This document shows positions 24,542 through 36,011 of a DNA stretch of 64,000 bases, one piece after another; the first letter of the stretch is position 1; every line of letters begins with the position of its first letter. The DNA is from Rotaria sordida. Taxonomy: Eukaryota; Rotifera; Eurotatoria; Philodinida; Philodinidae. The notes beneath the pieces were generated by a model. The model ran no database searches. It had not been told where the DNA came from and saw only the letters and a list, made by a program, of their open reading frames with translations. A program made the position numbers and the translations under genes. The stretch covers positions 1 to 64,000 of the forward strand of contig CAJNOL010000151.1 in the NCBI GenBank assembly GCA_905250125.1, in the 5' to 3' direction.

Positions 24542-27500
24542 ATGAATGCACGATCACAAACATTTGAATTTGCTGTTGAAGGTCGACAAATAGATGAAGT
24601 TGTTTCTTGTATGTTTCATACAATTTTATTTCATCGTTGTGTTGGAAAAGTTTGTTAGAATAAATTTATATATATATATATAAATTATATGATCGGTTTT
24701 TATTTGTTAGTATCATACCAATGGTGAAGATAGTTATTCAGTTGGAACCCTAGGTTATACTGATGTTGATTGTGATTATATTGATTTTACTTATGTAAGT
24801 ATTATTGTGACATTTAAAAGATCTTATGAATCGAATGTACTTGATAATAAAGTTAAATGTCGAGAAATATTTTTCAACTATATGTGTAGTTTAAACCTAG
24901 ATATATCGATGTATAGACTTATTGACCCATGGAAACTAGGCATTATTGTCGCATTTTTTTTTAAAATGCCAATCGCCATTTTTTGGATAACTTTTGATAC
25001 TTCCTAGCTATCAAAGTCGGGTTTTCACCATTAGATAGAGCAATGTGGGGGACATCTATCTATCCTCAAATTACATTAAAATACAGCTCAGAGTGGACCA
25101 TATTGTCCGTAAAATTTCCAGATTTCAGAAAACTTCTTTTGAGATATGAGCTCATGGTGCGAGTAAAACAATTGAACAATTATATGAGAAATACTGCACG
25201 CTTCAAGCTACATTTTGGTGTAATTTGAATATAGATTGCTACGAAAACTTGTAGAAATGTACAACAGAAAAAATGTTCACTTGTAAATCTTCTTGAAAAA
25301 CTTTCTGGAATGTAATAAATATTACCTAGATAGATGCCCTCCACGTTGCTCTATCAAATGGCGAAAACCCGACTTTGATAGTTAGAAAGCATTGAAAGTT
25401 ATTCAAAAAATGGTGGTTGGCATTTTTAAAAAAATCCGACAATAGTACGAATTTGTGAGTTACAAAGTATTAAGGCCTTCTTCCCCTCAAAAATCGATCT
25501 TAGTCTAGACCAGCGTTGGAACCGGTACCGGTCCGGCCGGACCGGTTTAGAAAGTCAATCGGGCCGGTAAATACCGGAAATTTACCGGTTTAAGTTTAAA
25601 AAATATTATCTTTACTTAGCTCTTATTCGGTAAGAAGAACTATGTATTTTGCTATGAAGTAGAACAAATTTTCCATCATTATACATATATGTCCAGAAAG
25701 TCTTCTACAGTGCCAATATTAAAAATTTTGTTCAGTTTATAATCGATATTTATCGCGATGATTGTAATACTATGATAGACACGAAGACAATTAGGCATAT
25801 GTTTTATCAGTTTTGAAATAGACCAGGCAGTACTATATAAATCAGTTAGGAAAATCTTAATATCCTTTTGAAAAAATGATGATGCTTCATGATTATAAAG
25901 ATTATGCATATCTTTTCTAAAAGTTTTATAAAAAGTCAAATAATATTTTCTCAAGTACGAATATTGAAATTTTCTAAGATATGCTTATAAAAAAACTATT
26001 CCTAGGTCGATTTCAGTTTTCTGTACTTATGATACGAGGAACTAAATCATATTGTTTCAACCGTGTTATTTAAATATTAGATAATTCACTTTACAACTAG
26101 AAATAACTTTATCAATTTCTACCGTACTTTCGGATGTTTGGAAACATTTTAAAGCGGTAAGCTTGACCGGAAATTGACCGGTTTGCCGGAATTTTACCGG
26201 TTCAGAAATGATTAACAACCGGCCGGACCGGATCATTTTATCTTTTTCTTACCGGTTCCAACCCTGGTCTAGATATATTCAAATTACATGAAATTTTCAG
26301 GATATGTGGGGACTATATTGGAAAGGCTATGATCAAATTTTCTGCCCTATATCATGATGTTTTCCAAAGATATTCAATAAACAAGGATTAAAAAAAACTC
26401 ATTTAGCAACCCAAAATTCTCTCTGGGCTTCCGTTTTATAGGCTTTTCTTTGTTTGAAAGAGAAAACCATTGCTACAATGAAGCTTTTTCAAGAATTCTC
26501 GGATGCGTGATCAAAAAAGCGAAAACGACTTTCAGTTTTGTCTGAAAAACTCATATTCTTCAAGCAGAAAATGATGAAGATTTTGGAAAAAAAACGAGCT
26601 GTCAAATAACAAGTCATACTATTTATGAAAGATCGAACCCCGAACTATCTTCAAGATTAATAATTCGAACGAATTACATTAATGCAGTAATTTCTATTGT
26701 GGAACTATTGGACAAGTTAAATTCTTGTCCAAAAAGCTGTTAGCATAATTCCTACAGGATTAAAATGTGGAATACGATGTAGCTACTATTGCTAATCACA
26801 GACAGATTGCTTTATTCTATCTGTTTTGGGATATAGATCTTCACCAATATTTTACTTAATTCTCTAGAAATGTAGTAAGGCAACCAGACGTTACTGATAT
26901 AGGGTCTATGATGGCTTCTAGCTAGTGTCTAGAAGGAGACGGAGTATAAATCTCTATCCTATATACTTCAATACTTCTTTTTAGATCATGTTTCACAAAA
27001 TGAATGTTAAGACAGTTCAATTTAAAAAAAACAGTTACTTAAAGGCAACAATGAGAATGAGACTTTTCTGGATCTATGGCAATCGGTTGTAATACTGAAA
27101 AATAAAATCGACAAATTAGATATGAGTATAGAGACGAGTATTTAGTGAACTCTTGCAATTAAACATGAAGCATTACATGAGAATAAGTAGTGGTTGCTTT
27201 CAAAATTCTTCTATAGTTCTTTATAATTTTTCCTTATTTTAAATCTTCTGTCTGCTGTAGTTTTCGTTATTCGACAATGAATATAGTTTTTGTCTTTTCG
27301 TAACATTTCGATAAATTCAAAATGTACATGTCAACAATTTGTTACTTTTTAGCTTCAAGTAACCAGTCAAGAACTTCAACGTGCCGTAGCTGAAAAAATA
27401 AATCAATTCCATGATAAACTTCGCTCATCAGATTCGAATCGTAGTGGACAAGTAATTGAAAAATAAAACAAACTATCGTGTAAATAAATATTATTTTTAT

Positions 27501-28046
27501 TTTTTGAATAGATTACACTTGAATTTTATCAAAAGAAAAAATCTCGTTGGATGTTTAAACCAGAAGAAATTCCATGGGAAATATGGACAATTAAAATAGA
27601 ACAAATGCAATTATCTAGTGAAAATGGTATCTTGTTTTTTTTTTGGTTTATTTAACATATGTATGTGAGAATTATTTATTTTAGAGCGACAATTTATGCG
27701 TGAAAAACTTTCTGATTCATTGACAGAACGGATTTTTCAAATAACTGAAATAATGTAAGACGATAAATAATGAAATTATTATTTTTTTTTTCTAATTAAT
27801 TATTCATCTATTTTATTTTCAAGTAATAAACCTGATTATGTACCTAAACCACCACATTTATCTGAATTGGATTTAGTTTTTGATACATCATATACTGATA
27901 TTCAACCATATTTATTTAAAGTATAGAATTAACTTATGATTGTTTATATGTTATTTTGTTTTGTCTAGATTCACTTCAGTGATTCACCAACGATTGTCAA
28001 TCATGTCAAAACAATGATTAAAGAAGCATTCAATACATCACTTTAA
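24542..28046 (+). CDS. ATG101: Autophagy-related protein 101
   Basis: Seven exons: 24542-24649, 24711-24794, 27353-27451, 27512-27626, 27685-27754, 27824-27920 and 27969-28046. They give 216 aa (human 218). ATG101 is a HORMA-fold subunit of the ULK1/ATG13 complex that starts autophagy. Matching blocks are [63 protein letters not shown] and [15 protein letters not shown]. The WF finger used to recruit downstream factors is intact at W110 and F112, the same numbers as in human. Five introns are 48-69 bp; the second (24,795-27,352) is 2.56 kb and holds two inverted-repeat elements. It is the third gene of the cluster, ending 160 bp before the CISD3-like gene. Confidence 0.95.
24941..25450. mobile_element. 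Inverted-repeat element in ATG101 intron 2
   Basis: Arms of about 110 bp at each end contain GCTATCAAAGTCGGGTTTTC on the left and its complement on the right. They also share an ATTGTCG(C/G)ATTTTTTT outer block and a GATAGAGCAA inner block. No coding sequence; termini and target duplication are approximate. It lies in sense-neutral intron DNA and need not harm the gene. Confidence 0.6.
25511..26266. mobile_element. hAT-type MITE with GC-rich ends, in ATG101 intron 2
   Basis: Ends CAGCGTTGGAACCGGTACCG and CTTACCGGTTCCAACCCTG are inverted copies. They are flanked by GTCTAGAC (25,503-25,510) and GTCTAGAT (26,267-26,274), an 8-bp duplication with one mismatch. The ends are built from repeated ACCGGT/CCGG units while the middle is AT-rich. 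No transposase. Confidence 0.8.
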
Positions 28047-28183
28047 GCACTAAATACAGAAAACAGCCATGATTATATATATAAATAATAACTTTTCTTT
28101 TTATTTCCTACTTTTTGCCATGTATATATAAAAATCAATCTATATATGTTGTTCAAAGTTCTTTTTTTTCCAATTCTAACTGA

Positions 28184-28200
28184 TTTTCTGTATGTTTTAG
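28184..28200 (+). promoter_or_regulatory. Candidate trans-splice acceptor before the CISD3-like gene
   Basis: A T-rich stretch ending TATGTTTTAG at 28,200 is followed by six bases (ATAAAA) and the ATG. It sits in the 160-bp gap after ATG101. Confidence 0.5.
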
Positions 28201-28206
28201 ATAAAA

Positions 28207-28922
28207 ATGTTTCATTGTTCATCTAATTTCAATCGATTAATAGTAAAATCCAATCAAATCATACAACCAATACGTGTGCGTACGTTGTTTTATTATTATC
28301 TTTTCTTTCTTTTAATATTTTGTTTTTTCCTTTGGGCGTGTCTTATTTAGAATGTTCGTATACCATTTTGGGAATTTTTAAAAACATCATTTCAAGCACG
28401 TTCAAATCCTGAAGCTAGTTATCATCGAAAACGTATTGGTGGTTTTCAATCGGTTAAAGCAGAACTTTTTCCTAATAAAACATATTATTGGTGTTCATGT
28501 GGTTATGCACAACATCAAGTAAAAATCCGATTTTATAATAGGTTTTTTCTTCTATTTAAATTATATCTACGTTCAAGGCATTTTGCGATAAATCATGTAA
28601 ACAATTGCGAGGTGACTTTGGTCCATTGAAATTTACTTCATCAAAATTTCAAATGGCTGAATTATGTATGTGTAAATTAACTGGAAAAGCTCCATATTGT
28701 GATCAATCATGTCGTACACGTTTTGCTGGTATGCAATTACGTATGGGTAATGCTGTTGAAGGAACATATTCAAATGTACAAGAATTTCTTAATACAATAC
28801 CAAAAGGTGTTAATAGTTATCGACAATTTGCTGCGGATCGACAAGCTAAACTTGAACATACAGAACGTTTAAAAAAAAAAGTTGATGATGAAAAAAATAA
28901 AAAATATTCAGAAAAAAAATAG
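28207..28922 (+). CDS. CISD3: CISD3-like double CDGSH protein with His-to-Cys in both motifs
   Basis: Three exons, 28207-28275, 28351-28518 and 28578-28922, joined in phase 0 (193 aa; human CISD3 about 127). CISD3 (MiNT) is a soluble mitochondrial protein with two CDGSH domains, each holding a 2Fe-2S cluster through three Cys and one His. Context residues match the family: KAELFPNKTYYWCSCG, FGPLKF and ELCMCKLTGKAPYCD. Spacing C-x-C-x8-C-x3-(ligand) is kept in both domains: C71, C73, C82, then C86; and C109, C111, C120, then C124. Where the family has His, both domains have Cys (CDKSC and CDQSC), and the Gly of CDGSH is Lys or Gln. The N-terminal 60 residues are basic and Ser/Asn-rich, as a mitochondrial presequence would be. 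The Lys-rich tail of about 50 residues is extra. First donor GTGCGT is the only phase-0 choice. Fourth gene of the cluster. Confidence 0.88.
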
Positions 28923-28944
28923 AAAAAAACAGAGTATGGTTTGA

Positions 28945-28961
28945 GATTTTTATAATTTTAG
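28945..28961 (+). promoter_or_regulatory. Candidate trans-splice acceptor before RYBP
   Basis: A T-rich run ends TATAATTTTAG at 28,961 in the 77-bp gap after the CISD3-like stop. The 38-base leader left before the RYBP ATG at 29,000 would hold two very short upstream frames, one ending at a TGA that overlaps the RYBP ATG. Confidence 0.45.
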
Positions 28962-28999
28962 ATGAATTAAATTTTTATGAATCATCCGTTTTTTAAATC

Positions 29000-31689
29000 A
29001 TGACAGATCGGAAGTATGAAAAGAATGAATTATTATGATTAGAGTTATTTTTTTTTTGTTTTTTTTGCTTTTATTATAGAGCAAAACGATCACGTGTAAT
29101 TGTTAATGATGGAACATGGGATTGCTCATTATGTACATATAAAAATCCATGTGTGGCATTTCGATGTGAAATGTGTGATTCAAGAAAAGGAACAGCTACT
29201 CGGTAGGATATATAAGAATTGAAAATATCGGTAGATTTCTTTTGTTGATATTTTAACAAGAAATATTTCATTTTGATTCGAAGTTTTTAAGACAATATAA
29301 CAATCATAAGATCAGTTTATGGACATATGTTTAGATTAAGGTTTTATCAATAGCAAACTTTAGATATTATATTCGAAGATAAAAGTCTTACGCGGGGAGT
29401 CTCCCAACTAATTAATCGCTGTTAAGTCAAGACCATGTGCATCATATAGACCCTAATGGATTATGAATAGCCTGAAGAGAGTTTTGGCTCTTGGCTAATT
29501 GCTGTCGAGATATTGCATTTTCAAGATATTTTTTCAAGCAAAATGCTATGATCTTCCTTCAGAACACTAGAAAAACTTATTTTCAAATTTCGACTTGGAA
29601 TTTTACCCATAGATAGGTCTAATGACTTTGATAATATCCTGAAAGTTTTAGCCGAAATGAATGTTCCTTTGTCGAGATATTGAATTTTCAAAAAAATGAT
29701 CGTTCGCCATAGATATGCTACAGAAATTGAGTGTACTTGGAAATCCAATATCCCAATAAAGGAATATTTGTTTCGATTGAAACCTTCAGAATATTCCTAG
29801 AGTCAATAGACCTATCTATAGGCAAAGTTTCAGGTCAAGTACCGTTATCTGAGTTTTTGGTAAATATCTAAAGCTGAATTAAAAATTCAGTGAAATGGTC
29901 ATAATTCAGTTTCAGAGACCTATGGACACGAACCCTTTTAGGATTTTTCTAGTCTTACTCACACCATCTTGTAAATCTATATAAGCTCAAACGGCGGGTA
30001 TCAGATTAGAGGGTTCTCTCATCAGATATACCGGTAGATTCCATGTTCTTATTTCAGGAAAGGAGCAAATCAAAGGACTTGAAACTTGCACAGTATTCTA
30101 TTCTCGTTAAGATCTGTCTCTGTGCAAAATTTTAAGTTGAAACTCGAAAATCAGTTTCGCATGTGTCTCTAAGAGGAAAAATATCGTGAAAATAAATTAT
30201 CTCGGCATTAATAAACTAAGGGCCCGAATTATTTTCAGGGTACTCATAACTCATTAGGATCTATATGACGCACTTGTTTTAGACTTCCATGCAATTACTC
30301 AGTTGAGATACTTCCCTCGTTAGCATTGATTATTTACACGTCATGATCTCTTCCATTTTCTTGATTTTGCTAGAAAACATAAAAGTATTTTAATGATTTC
30401 TTGAGAAGATATTTATTTCCATTGAAAAATATTATTTAGACTAAAACGAAAATATAATTTACATAGTTTGTTTTCTGTTATTAATCAAGAAATAGGATGA
30501 ACATTTCTATATTCTTCTTCTTTTATTTTGTTTCGTAGATAATTAGAATAAAGCAGAAATGTAAAAAAAACAATTACTTTCTTGTTGGAAATCGAATATC
30601 TTCTACTCAGAGTCCATTGAAACAAAGATTTCGGAATATAGTTTAATAAATTTTTTTCAAAATTCGATTAACATTATATCTAATGAATTACATCTATAAT
30701 AACGAAAATATGGAAATGATTCCTATACTTTTGTTAGAACGATATAGTTTTCACGGGTACACAAATAATCAATTATGGTAATATTTTTTTTAAATTTTAT
30801 TTAGAAAACCAAAACTTGTATTAAGTGATCATATTGAACAATTACCAAGATCAAAACGTAAAACAGATGATGATTATTCATCTGATGCATCAACAACCGA
30901 TGATACGGATGCTCAAGATGATGATGATGATGATGATGAAGAATTTCAACATGAAGAACGTAAAAATACTCACTCTAATAATAATAATAATAATAATAAT
31001 AACAATAATAATAATAATAATAATCATACTCGACGAACATTTCCTAATGATCATTTTAATGAAAGTATATCATCTCCAGCATCATCAACAACAACAACAC
31101 GATCATATCGTTCAGCTTCACCATCATCATCATCAAAAATAAATGATCATTCAAAACTATCAACAACAAAAAAACGACCAACAATTACTTCATTATCACG
31201 TTCAACTAAATCAACATCAGTACTAATAACTAATAAAAAAACTAATAATGAAAATGATCAAAAAAAATCTATTAAACATCAATCATCAAAATCCAAAGAT
31301 ACTAAACAACGACAATCAAATGATAATAATCAAAAAAATAAAACAACAAGTAATGAACGAAATAAAAAAAATCATATACAGAAAAAAAAGTAAATTCATA
31401 ATTTTGTATTTTGTTATTTCATTTAAAATTTAATTTAATATTTAGAAAAAAAATTAAATTATCATCACTTTCATCTATGTCATCATCATCATCAACATCA
31501 TCAAATTCATCATCAACACATACAACAACAACAATAACAGTTGATGGAGTTTCCGTTCGTATAACGGAATTAACTAATAATAAAACGAATTCCTTAACAA
31601 CAAATGATACATCCAATAATGGAAATAATCCATCAAGAGCTTCATCAACATCACCAAACGATCGAATGAATAGTCAATCTGAAAAATAA
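29000..31689 (+). CDS. RYBP: RING1 and YY1-binding protein (RYBP/YAF2)
   Basis: Four exons, 29000-29013, 29080-29202, 30805-31389 and 31446-31689, join in frame to 321 aa (human RYBP 228). RYBP/YAF2 is a subunit of variant Polycomb repressive complex 1; it binds RING1A/B and ubiquitinated H2A. The RanBP2-type zinc finger is complete: GTWDCSLCTYKNPCVAFRCE, then MCDSRKGTATRKPK, with four Cys. The C-terminal RING1-binding strand reads TTITVDGVSVRITEL. Between them lies a low-complexity linker with Asp, Asn (an AAT-repeat run of 15), Ser/Thr and Lys/Gln tracts, which explains the extra length. The start exon is only 14 bp (MTDR plus two bases); it is chosen because it splices in frame and matches the Met-Thr start of the family. 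Intron 2 is 1.6 kb. Last gene of the cluster; AATAAA overlaps its stop. Confidence 0.9.
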
Positions 31690-32318
31690 ACATTTTCTAT
31701 TATTATATTGTTTTCTTTTTGTACAGATTATAACAATGATCAAATATCTCTGTATGTGTATGTGCAAATGTCTAAGAAAAAAAATTTGTTTTTTTTTTTT
31801 GATAGGCTAGTTTGTTTTTGTGTGCAACGGGCAAATTACATTCTTCTTAAAAAAATATCATTAAAATTTGTTATAACTTGAATCATTAATGCTTTTCTAT
31901 TTTTGAAGTTAGATCAAGACAAACATTTATGTAAATACCGAAAGCGATGAAAAAAGTTTAGCAACAGCTTTATTTTCTTAATTTCTCGTTACGAAGAGCT
32001 TATTGGAAATATCTAAATAGTAATTTTGATAGAACTCAAAGTGATCTAAAAGACTGAGATGTGAAAAATTTATAGAGCATGAGTATTTTAGTTATTATTA
32101 GGCAAATAAATTTTCTCCAGCGGAAAAAAGTTTAGCACAATTCTTAGTATTCAGCTAATTTTCTCGTTATTTTATGATGGTTGAGAAAGCTTTTTTTTAT
32201 ATCCTATTCCATGCAGAATCTCACAAACTACATTTTAGTAGAAAGCACTTAACCTTCTATTGAAATATTAATTAATTATTAATTATCTAGTAGTTATTAA
32301 TAATTATCGACTAATTAA
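31690..32318. other. Intergenic, no gene seen
   Basis: AT-rich DNA downstream of RYBP with long A and T runs and TAATTATTAATTA stretches. No exon or clear repeat unit. Confidence 0.5.
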
Positions 32319-32873
32319 CCCTTTGAGGACGGATGGGTTATTTTTGACCCATCTATTCTTTAGTAGAGAAAAAAAATGTTTAGTTCACATTAAACTATTA
32401 AATATGTCAGGTCATTAAGGTCATAAACAACTGCATTTATCATCTCATAGTTTTTTTTCTTTCCTTCTCTCATATAAATTCTTTTCAAATATCCTTTGTT
32501 CTTACTCCAAAGATACAGCGGCGCCATAATTTCTTTTTTCTCCTCTGATCTTTTGTTTTTCGAGAATATTCTCATTCTCTGTTGAGTATATATACTCCCG
32601 TTTTCATTGACGAACTTACGTTGTTCTTGAATTTGCAAAGCATATCATTTCTCTTTCGAACTTGTACTCTTTATTTCCTTATACCGTTTTTACAATTAAA
32701 ACTAAACAAATGGAATTCTATAGAAAAAAAAACGAATTCGAGTCTTGAGCTTCACATCCGAATGCGATAGAAACAAGCGTGACTTTGATTTTTATGCAAT
32801 CCTTTTTGAGCAAAATAAAATAAAATGATTGAAGAACTACTTTTCGATTCAAAAAAATTCCGTCCTCAAAGGG
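32319..32873. mobile_element. piggyBac-type MITE
   Basis: TTAA at 32,315-32,318 and at 32,874-32,877 flanks perfect inverted ends CCCTTTGAGGACGGA and TCCGTCCTCAAAGGG. TTAA target sites with CCCTTTGAGG-like ends are diagnostic of piggyBac. At 555 bp it holds no transposase. Confidence 0.85.
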
Positions 32874-32877
32874 TTAA

Positions 32878-35179
32878 AGAGAAATGTATGTATGTGCGTG
32901 TGTAAATGTTTGTAAACATAAATGTATTTAGTCTGACGAAGGCAACATCGTGGCCGAAATGTAACGAAGAAATAAATACATAAATAAGTAATACAAATAC
33001 TAGGGAAGAGCTCGAAAAATAAACACTTAAAAAACAACTCCATATGACTTTTCGAGAAACCAGAAATGAGTTGTAAATCATATCGATTATGCATTTTATT
33101 TCTGATTTTCGGATTGTTTGAACGAATGCAAAGTGATACCCCTTTGATGCGATTCGTAAGCAAAGTGAACTCAGAAACATCCACATTCTCTGCCGCATCC
33201 TCACACTCTTCAAACTTTGATGGAATAGGATAATAATGCAGTACATTAAATGAAATACAATCATTATTATTTTTTATTGTTTATCTAACAGATTTAGTTG
33301 TAAGAGCTACTAACGCAAACAACGAATAATCGAAACTATTCATTTCTTTTTCTTGTAAAATGATATGAAGTGCATGTTTCTTATTGGACTCTGTAGAATG
33401 GATCGTTACAGAAAATGTTAAATTTTGAAGATGATTGAAGGAAATTTCAGCAAGTCAATTTTATTATGATGGTTTGTTGTTTTGGGTGAAAAGCATGCTT
33501 GAATCTGGAATTAAGATTGTTTTGATGATATCTACCATGTGTTCAATTTATATGATGCTTGAAAGAAGCCCAAGCTCAAATTTCAGACGATAGAACAAGA
33601 TGTTGCCCGTACATTAAAACTTTGCTTGAAACATGGAAGGATTCAATATTCTGTAATGGAAGCGAACATCAATGTAGCATATAAATGTTTCTGATGAGGC
33701 TTTTATCTTGAGAAGATTAAACTTGTTCGTAGCAATTCAAAGCTCTTCTAGCTACATTGCAGAAATATTCTAAAAAATAATGCCCCCGCTCTTAACGAAA
33801 TAATACAACGCATGTTTCTGATAAGAACAGTTTTTCAAACACCTTGAGAAGTTCCTTTTTTTCTAAACAAATTATATAGGAACATATAGATTTTTTCATA
33901 TTTTTGGGTAAAGAAGTGTTTTCCGAATCGAATGATATAAAAATCATTTAATTATCTCGAAAAATAAATGAATAATTAACGGTACTTTGAGAGTGATTGA
34001 ATTTGTCCTTATTAGGAGCATTGTGAATAACAAGAACAATAAGCCAAAAGATGTTTCTAATAAGGACAGAATATGTAAAACGTATGGAAAATAAATGTTT
34101 TTTATTAGATGCATATTTTTACTACTTAAACTTGAAAATTGTTTTTGAAATTCCATGACAAAATTTTATCCTTATCAATCAAGGAATATTAATCTCAAGG
34201 TTGAGAATTTTTCGATTCATACTGACAAAGACAATAGAATTTAAAATATAACTCGCCTGCTCTTTTTGAGGAAGCCAGTTCTTAATTCGAACAGTCAGCG
34301 AAAAAATGTTGCTCATAAGAACATTCTATGTAAAATTCGTAGAAAAATAAAGATTTTTAGTAAATGTACTTTTTTTTTATATATCTCAACTTGAAAATTT
34401 CAATATCGTTCAGTTTACAAAAAAATGTTTTTTACTCTAGTGTGGATTAAGTTCCAGCGGTTTGAGATAAACGAATGTTTTCGTTCATATCTACAATATG
34501 AATAAAAAAGTCCTGAAATTATCGTTGAATTATTACTATTATAATTCAAAATTTGTAAAAAATATATGATATTCTATTGAATCTATATTGAGGTCTTTTA
34601 GGATTTAGTTTCTTTGATCTTAAAAATCATTCCCCAAAAACTTCAATCATATATCGCGAACAATCTCGTGTTTTAAGTAAAGCTCATCAAAAATAGTTAT
34701 TTCAAATAACCAATAATATAGTCGACTCACGTAAATAAATTAAAATAATCCTGAAGGAACTACTATTGATATTGATTTCATTAAAATTTTTTTATTCAAG
34801 TATGTGTAAATGTCACAGAACATATCGAATTTCAGATAAAGATCAATTTCAGTAATTCTCACTTGAAGTCAGATAAAAATGATGAAAAGAATTTTTATTA
34901 CTTCTAACTTCAATTTCTGTGGTGAATAAACACCGAATATTTCTTTTTTTTTGAGTACATTGTATTTTTTTGTCATGAACTAAATCTTTTATCTACTCAG
35001 ATCGAAGAATTCAATAATCGGATTCCACCGAATACACTTGGGATCTGGTAGGATTGTATTGAATTCATACCTAAATATTAGAACTTGTTTAATCCTCTCC
35101 CACTTCCTCCTTCTTCTGAAATTAGGTGTAAATTAATATCTTAAATCTAATTTACTTCAACTTATTATTATTTGCAACT
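32878..35179. repeat. Gene-free, with a degenerate dispersed repeat
   Basis: No exon recognised. A loosely conserved motif of the form ATGTTTCT-(A/G)-ATAAG-(G)A-CA...TATGTAAAA...CGTA-GAAAATAAA recurs near 33,370, 33,690, 33,810, 34,050 and 34,300, with AT-rich filler of about 250-300 bp. It looks like an old, diverged tandem array. A clear boundary is not visible. Confidence 0.35.
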
Positions 35180-35870
35180 GTTTTATAATAAATTCAAAAT
35201 AAAGTAAAATAAAATAAACTACAATAAAAATCAAAGAAATTAAATTAAAAATAAAACACAATGAAGTAAATTAGAAAAAATACAATAAAATAAAAACCAT
35301 AAAATGAAAATAAAATTAAATAACATTAAATATAAAATTTATACTCATTGTTGACTGACTTCGTGCCGTAATAAAATCTAAAACAAAATAAGATAAAATG
35401 AAACAAAAAAAAAACTTTAATTAAATTCAAATAAAACTAAAAGAAGAAAAAGGAAATAAAAGAAACAATTTATACTCACTCTGGATTGACTTCATGCCGT
35501 AATAAAACCTAACATAAAATATGATCAAATAAAACACCAAATAATAAAATAAAGATACAATAAAATCAAAAATTTATATTCACGGTTGATTGATTTCATT
35601 CTCCAACAAATAGAAAACAACAAAATGAAAATTAAGGTAAATTTAATCAAAATAAAACTAAATAAACTAAATAAAATACATTAAATAAATAACAGTCCTT
35701 TTACACTACAGCGCCTCAAGGCATTTGATTGATCACAGAACAAGCAAGTGTAACACTACCTCAAATAAAACAAAACAAAAATACAATAAATACAATAAAA
35801 TAAAAAACCTTAAACAATGAAAAAAAATATTATTATAATAAAAAAACAATTAACAATAATAAATATTATT
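35180..35870. repeat. A-rich AAATAA-type tract with interspersed unit
   Basis: A long run built of AATAA, AAATAA and AAAATAA words on the plus strand. It is punctuated near 35,340, 35,470 and 35,575 by a conserved block resembling TTTATACTCACTGTTGACTG followed by CTTCGTGCCGTAATAAAA, so the array has a loose unit of about 110-130 bp. A related tract lies at 50,200-50,680. Confidence 0.55.
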
Positions 35871-36011
35871 TATCTATGTCTTGTTCCGTTACTATAATGA
35901 AATCAAAAATTTTCTTCTCTAATAAAATACTCATATTTTCAATATCGTATTATTGTTTTTATGCTTTTGCTGCACATATGTTATTATTACAAGCGGAATA
36001 TGTTTTATATA

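Noticed and set aside
30825..31142. Met/Ile-rich 105-codon frame
   Set aside because: It is an out-of-frame reading of the RYBP Asp/Asn repeat exon.
32866..33264. Minus-strand frame of 132 codons starting in the piggyBac MITE flank
   Set aside because: It overlaps the element's end, has no family match, and another long frame covers the same DNA.
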